The position numbers and the translations under genes are program-made. This document shows, piece by piece, positions 37,268 to 45,748 of a stretch of DNA of 64,000 nucleotides (its first letter is position 1; each line of letters begins with the position of its first letter). The stretch comes from Alteromonadales bacterium alter-6D02 (GTDB taxonomy: Bacteria; Pseudomonadota; Gammaproteobacteria; Enterobacterales; Psychrobiaceae). The notes beneath the pieces are model-generated. The model had not been told where the DNA came from. It saw only the letters and a list, made by a program, of their open reading frames with translations, and did not search any database. The stretch lies in assembly GCA_002835545.1 (NCBI GenBank), contig PIZK01000010.1:153155-217154 (forward strand), read 5' to 3'.

Positions 37268-40200
37268 TTATTCTGGCATCGGGATATTAATTATTGCGAC
37301 ACTCGCTGAATTAGCAACAACCCAAGATTCTGACGCACCTATTTCGACCCAAGAGCCTTCTGCTACAACAATTTCTGCATTTAAACTAATACCATTATGA
37401 CCAATGGTACCTTTGATTGCGGTACAATCGACAGAGGCTTGGGCATTAACCCCCGTTTTAACTGTGCCTTGAATTCTGATAATGTCGCAGGGACGTTTTT
37501 TCCCATCTGGTCCACAAGATATTGGCGATGAGGCTGGGTTTGGAACACTGCCAAATGGGCCTCCGCCGACACCAATATCAATGGTGACACTGCCACCCCA
37601 GCAGTTTTTGTCTTCACATTCTTTTTTCACTCGACTGATGGTGAGTTTGCCACTGACACCGAAGGTAAAGCGAATGCCATATTTGACACCAATTTCTTTA
37701 CCGAAAACTCGAACCGTATAATCTCCTGAGAAAGGCGGAATAGTTGGAATCCATTCATTATCCCATTTACTGATTGCTGCGGTTCCAGAGTCGGTTTCTT
37801 CTAAGGTTGTGGCACCATCTCTTTGGGTACAACAGACTTCTTTTTTCGTATTACTGTATTCAAGTGATACTTCCGGTAGCTTTTTATTAGAGCCTAGAAG
37901 AGTCAATAATTTATTAATATCAGCAATTAAGTTTTTCATCCCATTAAAGGTAATCGTAGTACCGCCAAGTTCATTATCCGGTTTTTTCGTTTCTTTACCG
38001 TCTTGGCAGATAATACACTTATCATCGTCTGGAACATGTCCGTCAGGTTTAGCCTCTGGACCGTCTTCACCACAGGTCGTACATTTTGTTTCGTCAGTAT
38101 TGTCAGTGACTTTTACAGGACTTCCATCCTCGCAGCTAAACTTCTTACAATCGCCCACTTTATCATCTTCTGGTGCATCTGCGTTGTCATTGACTGTGAC
38201 TACACCGCCATCAGAACATTCTGCTTTCTTACAATCCCCAACTTTATTTAAACTTGCTAAACGAGGGTCGCCGGAGGCGGGCACGCAGTTACAATCACCA
38301 TCACAGTCTTGACAGATAGGGCAATTATGCGCACAACTTTGTCCTCCTGGTTGAGAGCCACAATGCCAGCCTGCTTTAATCACACCAACTCCCGGGTTGG
38401 TCGTTACAAGAGTGCCATCTTCACTGACCGTGCCTAAGCCAATGGCGACAAACTCTTCCAAGTCATGATCAAAAGAATACATTTCAACTTGTGCACCGGG
38501 TTCATGGGCATCAACATTAGGTAAGGTGAGCTTAGCAGGAGGTGAAAACTTGGTGCCAGTTGGCTGAATGGTCACAATAAATTTAGGCTGCATTCCATTC
38601 GGTGGTGCCATCGGCACTGTGCCAGCATTGACTGGGGTGACAGAAATATATCCCTCTTTATCACCATTTGGGAAGGTGACTGAGTCTTTGGCAATTTCTA
38701 GTTTAAAGCCTGGGTATTCTTTTAGCTCTAATACAGTATCAGCCAAACCTGCATAAACGGCATTTTCAGTGTCTAGCTTGACCATGTAAATAGGTGATGG
38801 GAGGGGATTATCGACCCCCGAAATGGTTACTAAATTGAAACTTAGTGACGGATACTCACCTTCATTTGTTGCTGTTGAACCATCGGCAATAATATGAAGA
38901 GGGCCAATGGGGGCTTGTTCTATGGTGAATTGTCCAGAGGAGTCACTGATGGCTTCACGGTTACTACCTTCAATGCGTAATGTCACCCCTGGAATAGGTT
39001 CCTCTTGATTATCAAGTACAACCCCACTTACTTTCGTGAGACCCGCTTCAGCAGGAATAAAGGCCGTCGCGCTAAACCCTGCAGTAATCACTTTCCCTTC
39101 TGGTGCATCCACTAATGTTGCGACAACCCTCTGGGCATCGATTCCTGTCAGAGAGCTTAATTTAAATAACGTTGACGCACGCCCGTCTGAATCTGTTTGT
39201 ACCTCGTAGGATTGCAGGTCGTTGCTTAATAAACCCTCGCCAACGGTTACATCAAATCTTACTCTGGAATTTGCGACAACATTAGCACCAGCATCTGTGA
39301 CAACCACTACCAATGGTTCAGGTAAATTATTTCCTACCGAGCCGCGTTGATTGTTTCCCGAATTGACACTTAATTTATTACCTATTTCACCACTGGCTGA
39401 AGCACTAAAATCAACTTGGCTTACATAACCTACCACGGCTGCGGTTACTTTATGATTTGAGACACCGGCACGCGCACCGACTTTAAATCGGGTCGAAGCA
39501 ACTCCGTTTACGTCAGTTTCTACAACAACAGCTCGCCCTTCATTATCGGTTCCTGATCCAACTGCGCCTGAACCTTGAGAAACCCTAAAGACCACAGCAG
39601 CATCTTGTACTAATTCATTATCATCATTAAGTACACGAACTTCGAGTGGTTCTGCTAATTCTGTTTTTATCACACCGGTTTGTTGTTGGCCTCGTGAAAG
39701 TTCAACACGTTTACCAACGATGACTTCGTAATTAAGCTTAATATCAATACTGCTAACATTCCCGACTTGATCAGCACCATTGACTGTTATGGTATTTTCC
39801 CCTTCGATAAGTGGAACATTGGCGGCAGCATAGGAGCGATTACTGATAGTTGTATCAATGCCGTTAACGGTTACATTAGCTTGATCTTCCTCAATTGTTC
39901 CCCGCACAATATCATTAACTAAGCCTGTAATTGTTACTGTGTTGGTAAAGACTGTATCGCCATCTTTATGCGAGTCGATAGTGAGGAAGGGAGGTGTTTG
40001 ATCCAATGAAATTGTAACGATATCTGTTTGGATAAGGTTGCCTTTTGTCGCCTTAACCTCAATTGTATTTGAACCTTCAGTTAAAGTAACTTCGCTTGAG
40101 AAGTTACCACTGTTATTAGTCACCGTGGTTCCGTTTAATGTTAATGTGGCATCGGCAGGTACGGCAGTACCAGAAACTGTGATTGTCGATGTGCCTACGG

Positions 40201-41758
40201 TGGTCAATGATTTGGGCGTGTTAATGGCGACATTAATAACGGGGGGAATTTCATCTACATCTAAGATTCCGTCACCATCATCGTCATCGTCCGCAGCTAA
40301 GCCTAAATCTATACAAGCTTGGTCACAATCATCGGGTCTGCCGTCAGCATCTGTATCAACTAACCCCTCGACTGATATTAAAGGAAAGGCATCATTTTCA
40401 TCTAAAACTTTGTCGTTATCGTCGTCAGGGTCGGCATTATTGCCCGTACCATCTTTATCTGTATCTACACTCTCAGTGGCGTCTGTGGGAAAGGCATCGT
40501 TGGTGTCTAAGACTTTATCGTTATCATCGTCCTTATCGGCATTATTACCGATGCCATCTTTATCTGTATCGACACTTTCAGTGGCGTCTGTTGGAAAGGC
40601 ATCATTAACATCTAAAACTTTGTCATTATCATCGTCATCATCAGCGTTATTACCAACACCATCCTTATCACTATCGACACTTTCTGTTGAGTCAAACGGA
40701 AAGGCGTCATCGGTGTCTAAAACGCTATCATTGTCAAAGTCTCGGCCTTCACCGATTGAAACCAAGCTTTCATCATTAATGATTTCGCTGACTGTTTTTG
40801 ATATTAAAGCGCTATCTTGAATAATGACAAGGTCTTCAAAGTTTTGCTTTAATGTTTCATCTAGAACTAAAGCAAAGGTATCTTGAGCACCGTCTGGTAA
40901 CGTAAATAGTGGGTTGTCGATAATAATTTTAATTAATGCTGCTATCGTCAACTGCTCTTGTGCATCGACCATTGCTAATAGTTGGTTGAGTTGCTCTTCA
41001 CTTTCAAGGTTGTTACCGCTTAAATTTCGGTGGATTAGAGCAAGTTGTGCGGTTGTGACATTGGTAATGTTTAAACCAAAAAAGTTACTACTATCTATTT
41101 CTGATCCGGTTCCTGCTAGCGTTGCCAGGCTGTTAAAAGTTGGCAGTTGTGACACTAAAACTACACCAGGATGGCTATCACTGGCCCCTGTTGCTTTTAG
41201 TAATACTAATTTGTCAGTGTTATCCTCATCTACATCAATCATGATACTGTAATCGCCAACGGCATCAGCAATCGTCGAAAATGATTCTGTACCCACCGTA
41301 ATTAGAACCGATGCATTAGCAATAGGGTTGTCGGTGACTGAGCCTGTTAACGTTAATTCACTTGATTTTCGTAATATGGTTACAGTATGACTTTTTGTGG
41401 CTGAAGCACCGTCGTTATCAGTGACAACAACTTTCAGCTCGATTGGGGTATCAGCATTTACATCAATGGCTTGAAATGAGACGGTTGCTGAAGTCTTTCC
41501 TGATAGCGTGACTTTTTTATCTGAAGTGACTGACCATAGATAGGAGGAAATTGAACCATCCGAGTCAGTTGCTTGTGCAGTAAGAGAAAAATTATTGCGT
41601 TCTTGAACGGTCTTTGAACCAATAATTTCGACGGTAGGTGCATTATTAGGGTCGGTAGTTGACTTTTTACTGTCTCCACCACCCCCACACGAAATCAAGA
41701 AAAAACTTAAAAATAATGCACTTATAAGGTAATAGAGTGATATCTTTTTATTTAGCAT
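37268..41758 (-). CDS. Large multidomain lipoprotein with calcium-type repeats and a cysteine-rich segment
   Basis: 1496 residues from ATG 41758, which has GGGAGAG eight bases before it; the frame could extend to 41785 but the start inside gives a proper lipoprotein signal (FLISCGGGG). Order: PKD-like domain (about 40-130), helical low-complexity region, four 35-residue Asp-rich TSP3-like repeats (about 340-460), Ig-like domains with SVSGTAVP and VTITGLVND, two or three invasin-like Big_1 domains (about 680-900, VxTDxNGxASxxFKVG), a carboxypeptidase-regulatory-like domain (GVVLDNQEEPIPGVTLRIEG, about 915), then a Cys-rich stretch (about 1129-1262, some 15 Cys including paired VGDCKK repeats) and a C-terminal region with more Cys pairs. 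First gene of the block; outer-membrane or surface location is inferred. Confidence 0.85.
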   Translation of the reverse strand: MLNKKISLYYLISALFLSFFLISCGGGGDSKKSTTDPNNAPTVEIIGSKTVQERNNFSLTAQATDSDGSISSYLWSVTSDKKVTLSGKTSATVSFQAIDVNADTPIELKVVVTDNDGASATKSHTVTILRKSSELTLTGSVTDNPIANASVLITVGTESFSTIADAVGDYSIMIDVDEDNTDKLVLLKATGASDSHPGVVLVSQLPTFNSLATLAGTGSEIDSSNFFGLNITNVTTAQLALIHRNLSGNNLESEEQLNQLLAMVDAQEQLTIAALIKIIIDNPLFTLPDGAQDTFALVLDETLKQNFEDLVIIQDSALISKTVSEIINDESLVSIGEGRDFDNDSVLDTDDAFPFDSTESVDSDKDGVGNNADDDDDNDKVLDVNDAFPTDATESVDTDKDGIGNNADKDDDNDKVLDTNDAFPTDATESVDTDKDGTGNNADPDDDNDKVLDENDAFPLISVEGLVDTDADGRPDDCDQACIDLGLAADDDDDGDGILDVDEIPPVINVAINTPKSLTTVGTSTITVSGTAVPADATLTLNGTTVTNNSGNFSSEVTLTEGSNTIEVKATKGNLIQTDIVTISLDQTPPFLTIDSHKDGDTVFTNTVTITGLVNDIVRGTIEEDQANVTVNGIDTTISNRSYAAANVPLIEGENTITVNGADQVGNVSSIDIKLNYEVIVGKRVELSRGQQQTGVIKTELAEPLEVRVLNDDNELVQDAAVVFRVSQGSGAVGSGTDNEGRAVVVETDVNGVASTRFKVGARAGVSNHKVTAAVVGYVSQVDFSASASGEIGNKLSVNSGNNQRGSVGNNLPEPLVVVVTDAGANVVANSRVRFDVTVGEGLLSNDLQSYEVQTDSDGRASTLFKLSSLTGIDAQRVVATLVDAPEGKVITAGFSATAFIPAEAGLTKVSGVVLDNQEEPIPGVTLRIEGSNREAISDSSGQFTIEQAPIGPLHIIADGSTATNEGEYPSLSFNLVTISGVDNPLPSPIYMVKLDTENAVYAGLADTVLELKEYPGFKLEIAKDSVTFPNGDKEGYISVTPVNAGTVPMAPPNGMQPKFIVTIQPTGTKFSPPAKLTLPNVDAHEPGAQVEMYSFDHDLEEFVAIGLGTVSEDGTLVTTNPGVGVIKAGWHCGSQPGGQSCAHNCPICQDCDGDCNCVPASGDPRLASLNKVGDCKKAECSDGGVVTVNDNADAPEDDKVGDCKKFSCEDGSPVKVTDNTDETKCTTCGEDGPEAKPDGHVPDDDKCIICQDGKETKKPDNELGGTTITFNGMKNLIADINKLLTLLGSNKKLPEVSLEYSNTKKEVCCTQRDGATTLEETDSGTAAISKWDNEWIPTIPPFSGDYTVRVFGKEIGVKYGIRFTFGVSGKLTISRVKKECEDKNCWGGSVTIDIGVGGGPFGSVPNPASSPISCGPDGKKRPCDIIRIQGTVKTGVNAQASVDCTAIKGTIGHNGISLNAEIVVAEGSWVEIGASESWVVANSASVAIINIPMPE
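40386..40740 (-). repeat. 105-bp tandem coding repeats (TSP3-like)
   Basis: The in-frame unit starts at 40386, 40491, 40596 and 40701, an exact 105-base period (35 residues) encoding DxNDAFPTDATESVDTDKDG-type calcium-binding loops. The three inner units are close in DNA sequence, which suggests recent expansion or conversion. Confidence 0.85.
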
Positions 41759-41785
41759 CACACTCTCCCATAATTTAGTTATCAC

Positions 41786-42163
41786 TAATTATTGAGAACC
41801 AGTGTCGGGTTTAGTTACGCCACACCGGAAAAGCAAATACTTACACCTTCAGTTAGATCCACCTTCACTTGGGAAGTCGGATTGAAAATGTAAGTTCTAG
41901 TTACTTTCTTTAATTTTCTAAAAGGAAAGTATAGTAAAGAACCTTTGTTTTTTCCTGTTAAGTTAAAAATTAAATTCACTTTAAAACCCGCATTACAACT
42001 GCAATGTAGCGAAATTGTAGTTAAAAAGTAATAGAGTTAACGAGTTACAAATGTATTCGTCTTTAAAAAATCACGATAAACTTTTTTTCGCTGTTGTATC
42101 TTTTTTATTTTCTCTCCTCGCAAAATTCTAACCTATACTCAAATTAAACTTTGAGAGCTATAA
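41786..42163. other. Divergent intergenic region between the two accessory blocks
   Basis: About 400 bases, strongly AT-rich, between the minus-strand lipoprotein gene and the plus-strand FG-GAP gene. It must hold both promoters. A TATACT at 42134-42139 is a candidate -10 for the plus strand, 25 bases before the start codon, without a good -35. Confidence 0.4.
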
Positions 42164-45100
42164 ATGCTTAAGATATCTCGTTATATCGTCTTTTTAGGGG
42201 TAGTTAGTTGCATGATTATTTATGTAGTCATTGTGCTGCAGCCAATTCCTCATAAAAAAATACAGGCGAGTGTTTTTTCGCCACTGGTCACTCAAAATAC
42301 GTTGCAAAAAATTGTTTTTAAAGAAACTAGCTTACAGTGGCGAGTGCAAAACAAACATCAACAAGCATCAAAACAACTCTCTTCATTAACAGAGAGTATG
42401 GGAAGTGGTGTCTGTACTTTAGATATTAACCGTGACGGCTGGATGGACTTGTTTTTTGTTGGGGGCAGTGGTCACACCCGTTATTACGGTAAACAGTCGT
42501 GGTGGTCGAAAAATAGTGGCAATCGCCTATTGCTCAATATGAAAGGCCAATATTTTACTGATATATCTGAAGGGGCTGGAGTCTTGGAAATAACTCAAGG
42601 CATGGGGTGTGCGGTTGCTGATTTCAATAATGATGGTTTAACGGATTTATTGATAACTGGCATTGGAAAAAATCAACTATATGCAAATCAGGGCAATAGT
42701 ACCTTTATTAATGTAACTGATAAGTCGGGACTATCTGGTAACCATTGGAGTATGTCTGCGGCATTAGGGGACTTTAACAAAGATGGCTTACTCGATATCT
42801 ATTTGAGTAATTATATTGATTATAAAAAAGGAGCTCGAACCTTCGAACGTACCAAAGGTTTCCGGCCAACGACCGATATTGCATTTGATGCAACGCTTTA
42901 TGACCCACAACCCAATAAACTATATTTAAACACAGGGCAGTTCAGGTTTGAAGATGTGACCAATAAAATGGAAGTGGCTAACGATTTAGGGCGCAGCGTG
43001 GGGGCTAAATGGTATGACATTAATAATGACTCTTGGTTAGACTTAATTGTGATTAATGCGCAAAAATCAGCAAATCAGGTATTTATTAATCACAAAGGTA
43101 AGCAATTCATCCGCGGTGGTGGTCAGTATGCGCCTTTAGAAGTCGCTTGGAGTCATGATTTATTGATTAATGATTTTAACAATGATCAACAAGACGAGTT
43201 TTTTATTAGTCGGGGTCTGAATTTTCCTGCTGTGTTTTTGAAAAACACAGCAACTAATGATGGGAATGATGGGAATGATGGAAAGAAACGATATTCATTT
43301 AAAAACCTCTCTTGGGAAAACGGGTTAGCTCAGGCTAGATCTCTTTCCAATATGTCATGGGCCTCTGTGAGTGCAGATTTAAATAATGATAGCTATCTAG
43401 ATATTTTTGTTGCTCATGGCTTGAGTAGCCCTGATGTTGACGCGCCATTTCTCAGTCAGGGCCAAAAAAATAGCATTTACTTGAATAACAAAGAGAACGG
43501 TTTTAGCTTGCAACCACGAGCATTTGAGCAACACTTTGCCAATTCGTCACGGGGCGCTATCACCGCTGATTTGAATAATGACGGCGCAATGGAAATAATT
43601 GTTAGTAATAATAACAGCGATCTACAAATCTTTGAAAGTCAAAGTGGAAATACGAATAATTGGTTAGGAATTGAACTGCACTTAGAAAATAACTCTGAAG
43701 ATGTCTTGGGCGCGAGTATTGAACTGAAAACCAACAACCTGACTTTAAAGAAAAATGTGCTGCCACAGCAAAGCTTTTTATCCCAAAGCGATTCGAGAGT
43801 CCATTTTGGGTTAGGAAAAAATGATGTCATTGAACGGCTAACAATCTTTTGGCCTGATGGTCATCGCTCTTCGTTTGACAATATTAAAGTGAATCAGTAC
43901 ATCTCGGTTAATAAACAAAACAGCCATTATGAGCAAGTTATAGGGAATGATGTTAACGACACGAATGCGGTATCAGATAATGTAACAATCAAAATACACG
44001 CTAAGTTAACGCCTCAGTCATTAAAGTTACTTTCAACAATTTTATTACAATACCCGCCCGACACAGTGATCGATGAATTGCTGGCCATCTGGTCAGAAAG
44101 CTCACCTCAAGTACAAGCATCTATTTTGTCGCAATTAGAGGGGCGTTGGGATAAGCGATTTTTACCAATAGTCATGGACGCATTAACAAGTGAACAAAGT
44201 CGATTACGGTTGTTGAGTGTTCATTTATTAAGGTTATCAGAGATTGAGAGTAGTGTTAATTGGCTTATACCATTACTCAATGACAGTGAGCCAGCCATTC
44301 AATGTGGAGTGGCTAAAACGTTTGAGTTTTATTTCAATGAAGAAGAAGCCGCTACCCACCGTAAGTTTTTAGCGCTGGTGCCGTTGATAAAGCATTTGGA
44401 CTCTACAGATGATGATGTCAAAGTCTGTATCATTAATGCATTGGCGAGGGCTGAGAGAAAGCGTGCTGTTTTGCCTTTAATTAAGCTTATTAATGCCAAC
44501 ACAAACCCTATTGTGCAGTCTGCGGCGATTAGAGCTCTTGGGCTCATAAGAGATAAGAGGGCTATAAAACCTCTAGTTAAAATCATCAAAAACAATCAAC
44601 TTGATGCTCAAGTGATTGCATCTTCGTTGATTGGGTTATCTCGGCTGGATTATCAGTTGTTGGTGCCATTACTCAGCAGAACCGTACTTGGTCAAAGCAC
44701 TGCGACACAAGTTGCGGGCGTAGTGAGTGATAAAAATTATCAAATACTCTCGTATTTATTTAATCACCCTGATGGAGTTGTTTTTTCACATCACCAATTA
44801 CAATCGTTATTAAACCAACTACTCCATCAAAACCAACCATCGCCTAATGAAAAAGAGCGGCTTTCTGTGGCAAGATTAAACGCCCTAGCAGCGGGAAAAA
44901 CATCACAACATTATTTATTGATTAAGCCTTTTTTAACTCACCCAAACAAAAGAATTCAACGACATGCTTTAAAGTCGTTGTCATTATTTGGTGACTTAAA
45001 CTCAACAAAGCTATTTGAGCAAGCGCTTTTAAATTTGCCGGTCCTTGACGTTATCAATGTGATCAAAGAGTTGGGGAGCGTAAAATTAACTTTATCAGGG

Positions 45101-45748
45101 GTATTCATCGAGCAGTTGCTGATGAGGGCTGATAAACAAGGTGTTCCAGTCGAGCACTTGATCGATTTATATCATTTTATTTCCAAAAAAAGCGCGACTC
45201 GACTGTTTGAACAGATGTTGACGGCGAAGCTCAATCAGTCAGAACTACAGACATTATTTCACCGTTGTACTAGCTCGAAGATACCATTTTCACTGCATCA
45301 AGGAGTCGACACTTCAACGTTTTCAAGCAAAGTTTTATTAGCTTATGCACAGTGTATTTTTTCTGACAAATCGCGTTTGTTTGCGAAAAAAGATAGGCAG
45401 CTCAGTTTGAAAAAAAATCACATTCTTCATCAGCTCTTATCTGATGAGTCATTATCGGAGAAAGCTAAAAATAATGTTCTAATTGATGGAGCTATATCTG
45501 ACGCTTTGATTGCTAAAGCAACATTGTCAAAACGATTGCTATCGTTACCGCCCCCTGCTTACTTAGATGCTCTTGATGTATTGCATCGCCATCAACTACT
45601 CTCGAGCTTTCAAGAACTGTTATGGCAAAGGTTAACCGCTGAACAACTCGATACTGAAGTACGTTTAGCGTCAGCAAAACACCTTGTGCCTTTTACATCA
45701 TCGAAAGTATTGGCCTATATTCATTCGAACTTCTTTACTCATGAATAA
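42164..45748 (+). CDS. FG-GAP/VCBS, ASPIC-UnbV and HEAT repeat fusion protein (CRTAC1-like)
   Basis: 1194 residues. Membrane anchor about 6-27. Seven or so FG-GAP/VCBS repeats between about 80 and 490, each with a Ca-binding DxNxDGxxD loop (DINRDGWMDL, DFNNDGLTDL, DFNKDGLLDI, DLNNDSYLDI). An ASPIC/UnbV domain follows at about 497-585 (NWLGIELHL, GLGKNDVIERLTIFWPDG). The C-terminal half from about 640 is helical, with clear HEAT repeats at about 740-815 (VPLIKHLDSTDDDVKVCIINAL style). Extracytoplasmic protein-interaction role expected. Ends overlapping the next gene by 8 bases. The combination of propeller and HEAT halves is unusual. Confidence 0.88.
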   Translation: MLKISRYIVFLGVVSCMIIYVVIVLQPIPHKKIQASVFSPLVTQNTLQKIVFKETSLQWRVQNKHQQASKQLSSLTESMGSGVCTLDINRDGWMDLFFVGGSGHTRYYGKQSWWSKNSGNRLLLNMKGQYFTDISEGAGVLEITQGMGCAVADFNNDGLTDLLITGIGKNQLYANQGNSTFINVTDKSGLSGNHWSMSAALGDFNKDGLLDIYLSNYIDYKKGARTFERTKGFRPTTDIAFDATLYDPQPNKLYLNTGQFRFEDVTNKMEVANDLGRSVGAKWYDINNDSWLDLIVINAQKSANQVFINHKGKQFIRGGGQYAPLEVAWSHDLLINDFNNDQQDEFFISRGLNFPAVFLKNTATNDGNDGNDGKKRYSFKNLSWENGLAQARSLSNMSWASVSADLNNDSYLDIFVAHGLSSPDVDAPFLSQGQKNSIYLNNKENGFSLQPRAFEQHFANSSRGAITADLNNDGAMEIIVSNNNSDLQIFESQSGNTNNWLGIELHLENNSEDVLGASIELKTNNLTLKKNVLPQQSFLSQSDSRVHFGLGKNDVIERLTIFWPDGHRSSFDNIKVNQYISVNKQNSHYEQVIGNDVNDTNAVSDNVTIKIHAKLTPQSLKLLSTILLQYPPDTVIDELLAIWSESSPQVQASILSQLEGRWDKRFLPIVMDALTSEQSRLRLLSVHLLRLSEIESSVNWLIPLLNDSEPAIQCGVAKTFEFYFNEEEAATHRKFLALVPLIKHLDSTDDDVKVCIINALARAERKRAVLPLIKLINANTNPIVQSAAIRALGLIRDKRAIKPLVKIIKNNQLDAQVIASSLIGLSRLDYQLLVPLLSRTVLGQSTATQVAGVVSDKNYQILSYLFNHPDGVVFSHHQLQSLLNQLLHQNQPSPNEKERLSVARLNALAAGKTSQHYLLIKPFLTHPNKRIQRHALKSLSLFGDLNSTKLFEQALLNLPVLDVINVIKELGSVKLTLSGVFIEQLLMRADKQGVPVEHLIDLYHFISKKSATRLFEQMLTAKLNQSELQTLFHRCTSSKIPFSLHQGVDTSTFSSKVLLAYAQCIFSDKSRLFAKKDRQLSLKKNHILHQLLSDESLSEKAKNNVLIDGAISDALIAKATLSKRLLSLPPPAYLDALDVLHRHQLLSSFQELLWQRLTAEQLDTEVRLASAKHLVPFTSSKVLAYIHSNFFTHE
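43256..43282 (+). repeat. Nine-base microsatellite in the FG-GAP gene
   Basis: Three copies of AATGATGGG/A in frame encode NDGNDGNDG. A change in copy number would alter a loop by three residues without breaking the frame. Confidence 0.8.

Noticed and set aside
37809..38312. 167-codon plus-strand frame
   Set aside because: Antisense to the cysteine-rich part of the lipoprotein gene; Ser-rich product without a family or a ribosome binding site.
40038..40820. 260-codon plus-strand frame
   Set aside because: Antisense to the Asp-rich repeats; its Ser/Leu-rich low-complexity product is what the reverse strand of DxDxDG repeats gives.
45684..45740. Upstream start of the cytochrome gene
   Set aside because: It lies within the preceding gene with no ribosome binding site; ATG 45741, overlapping the stop, fits translational coupling.
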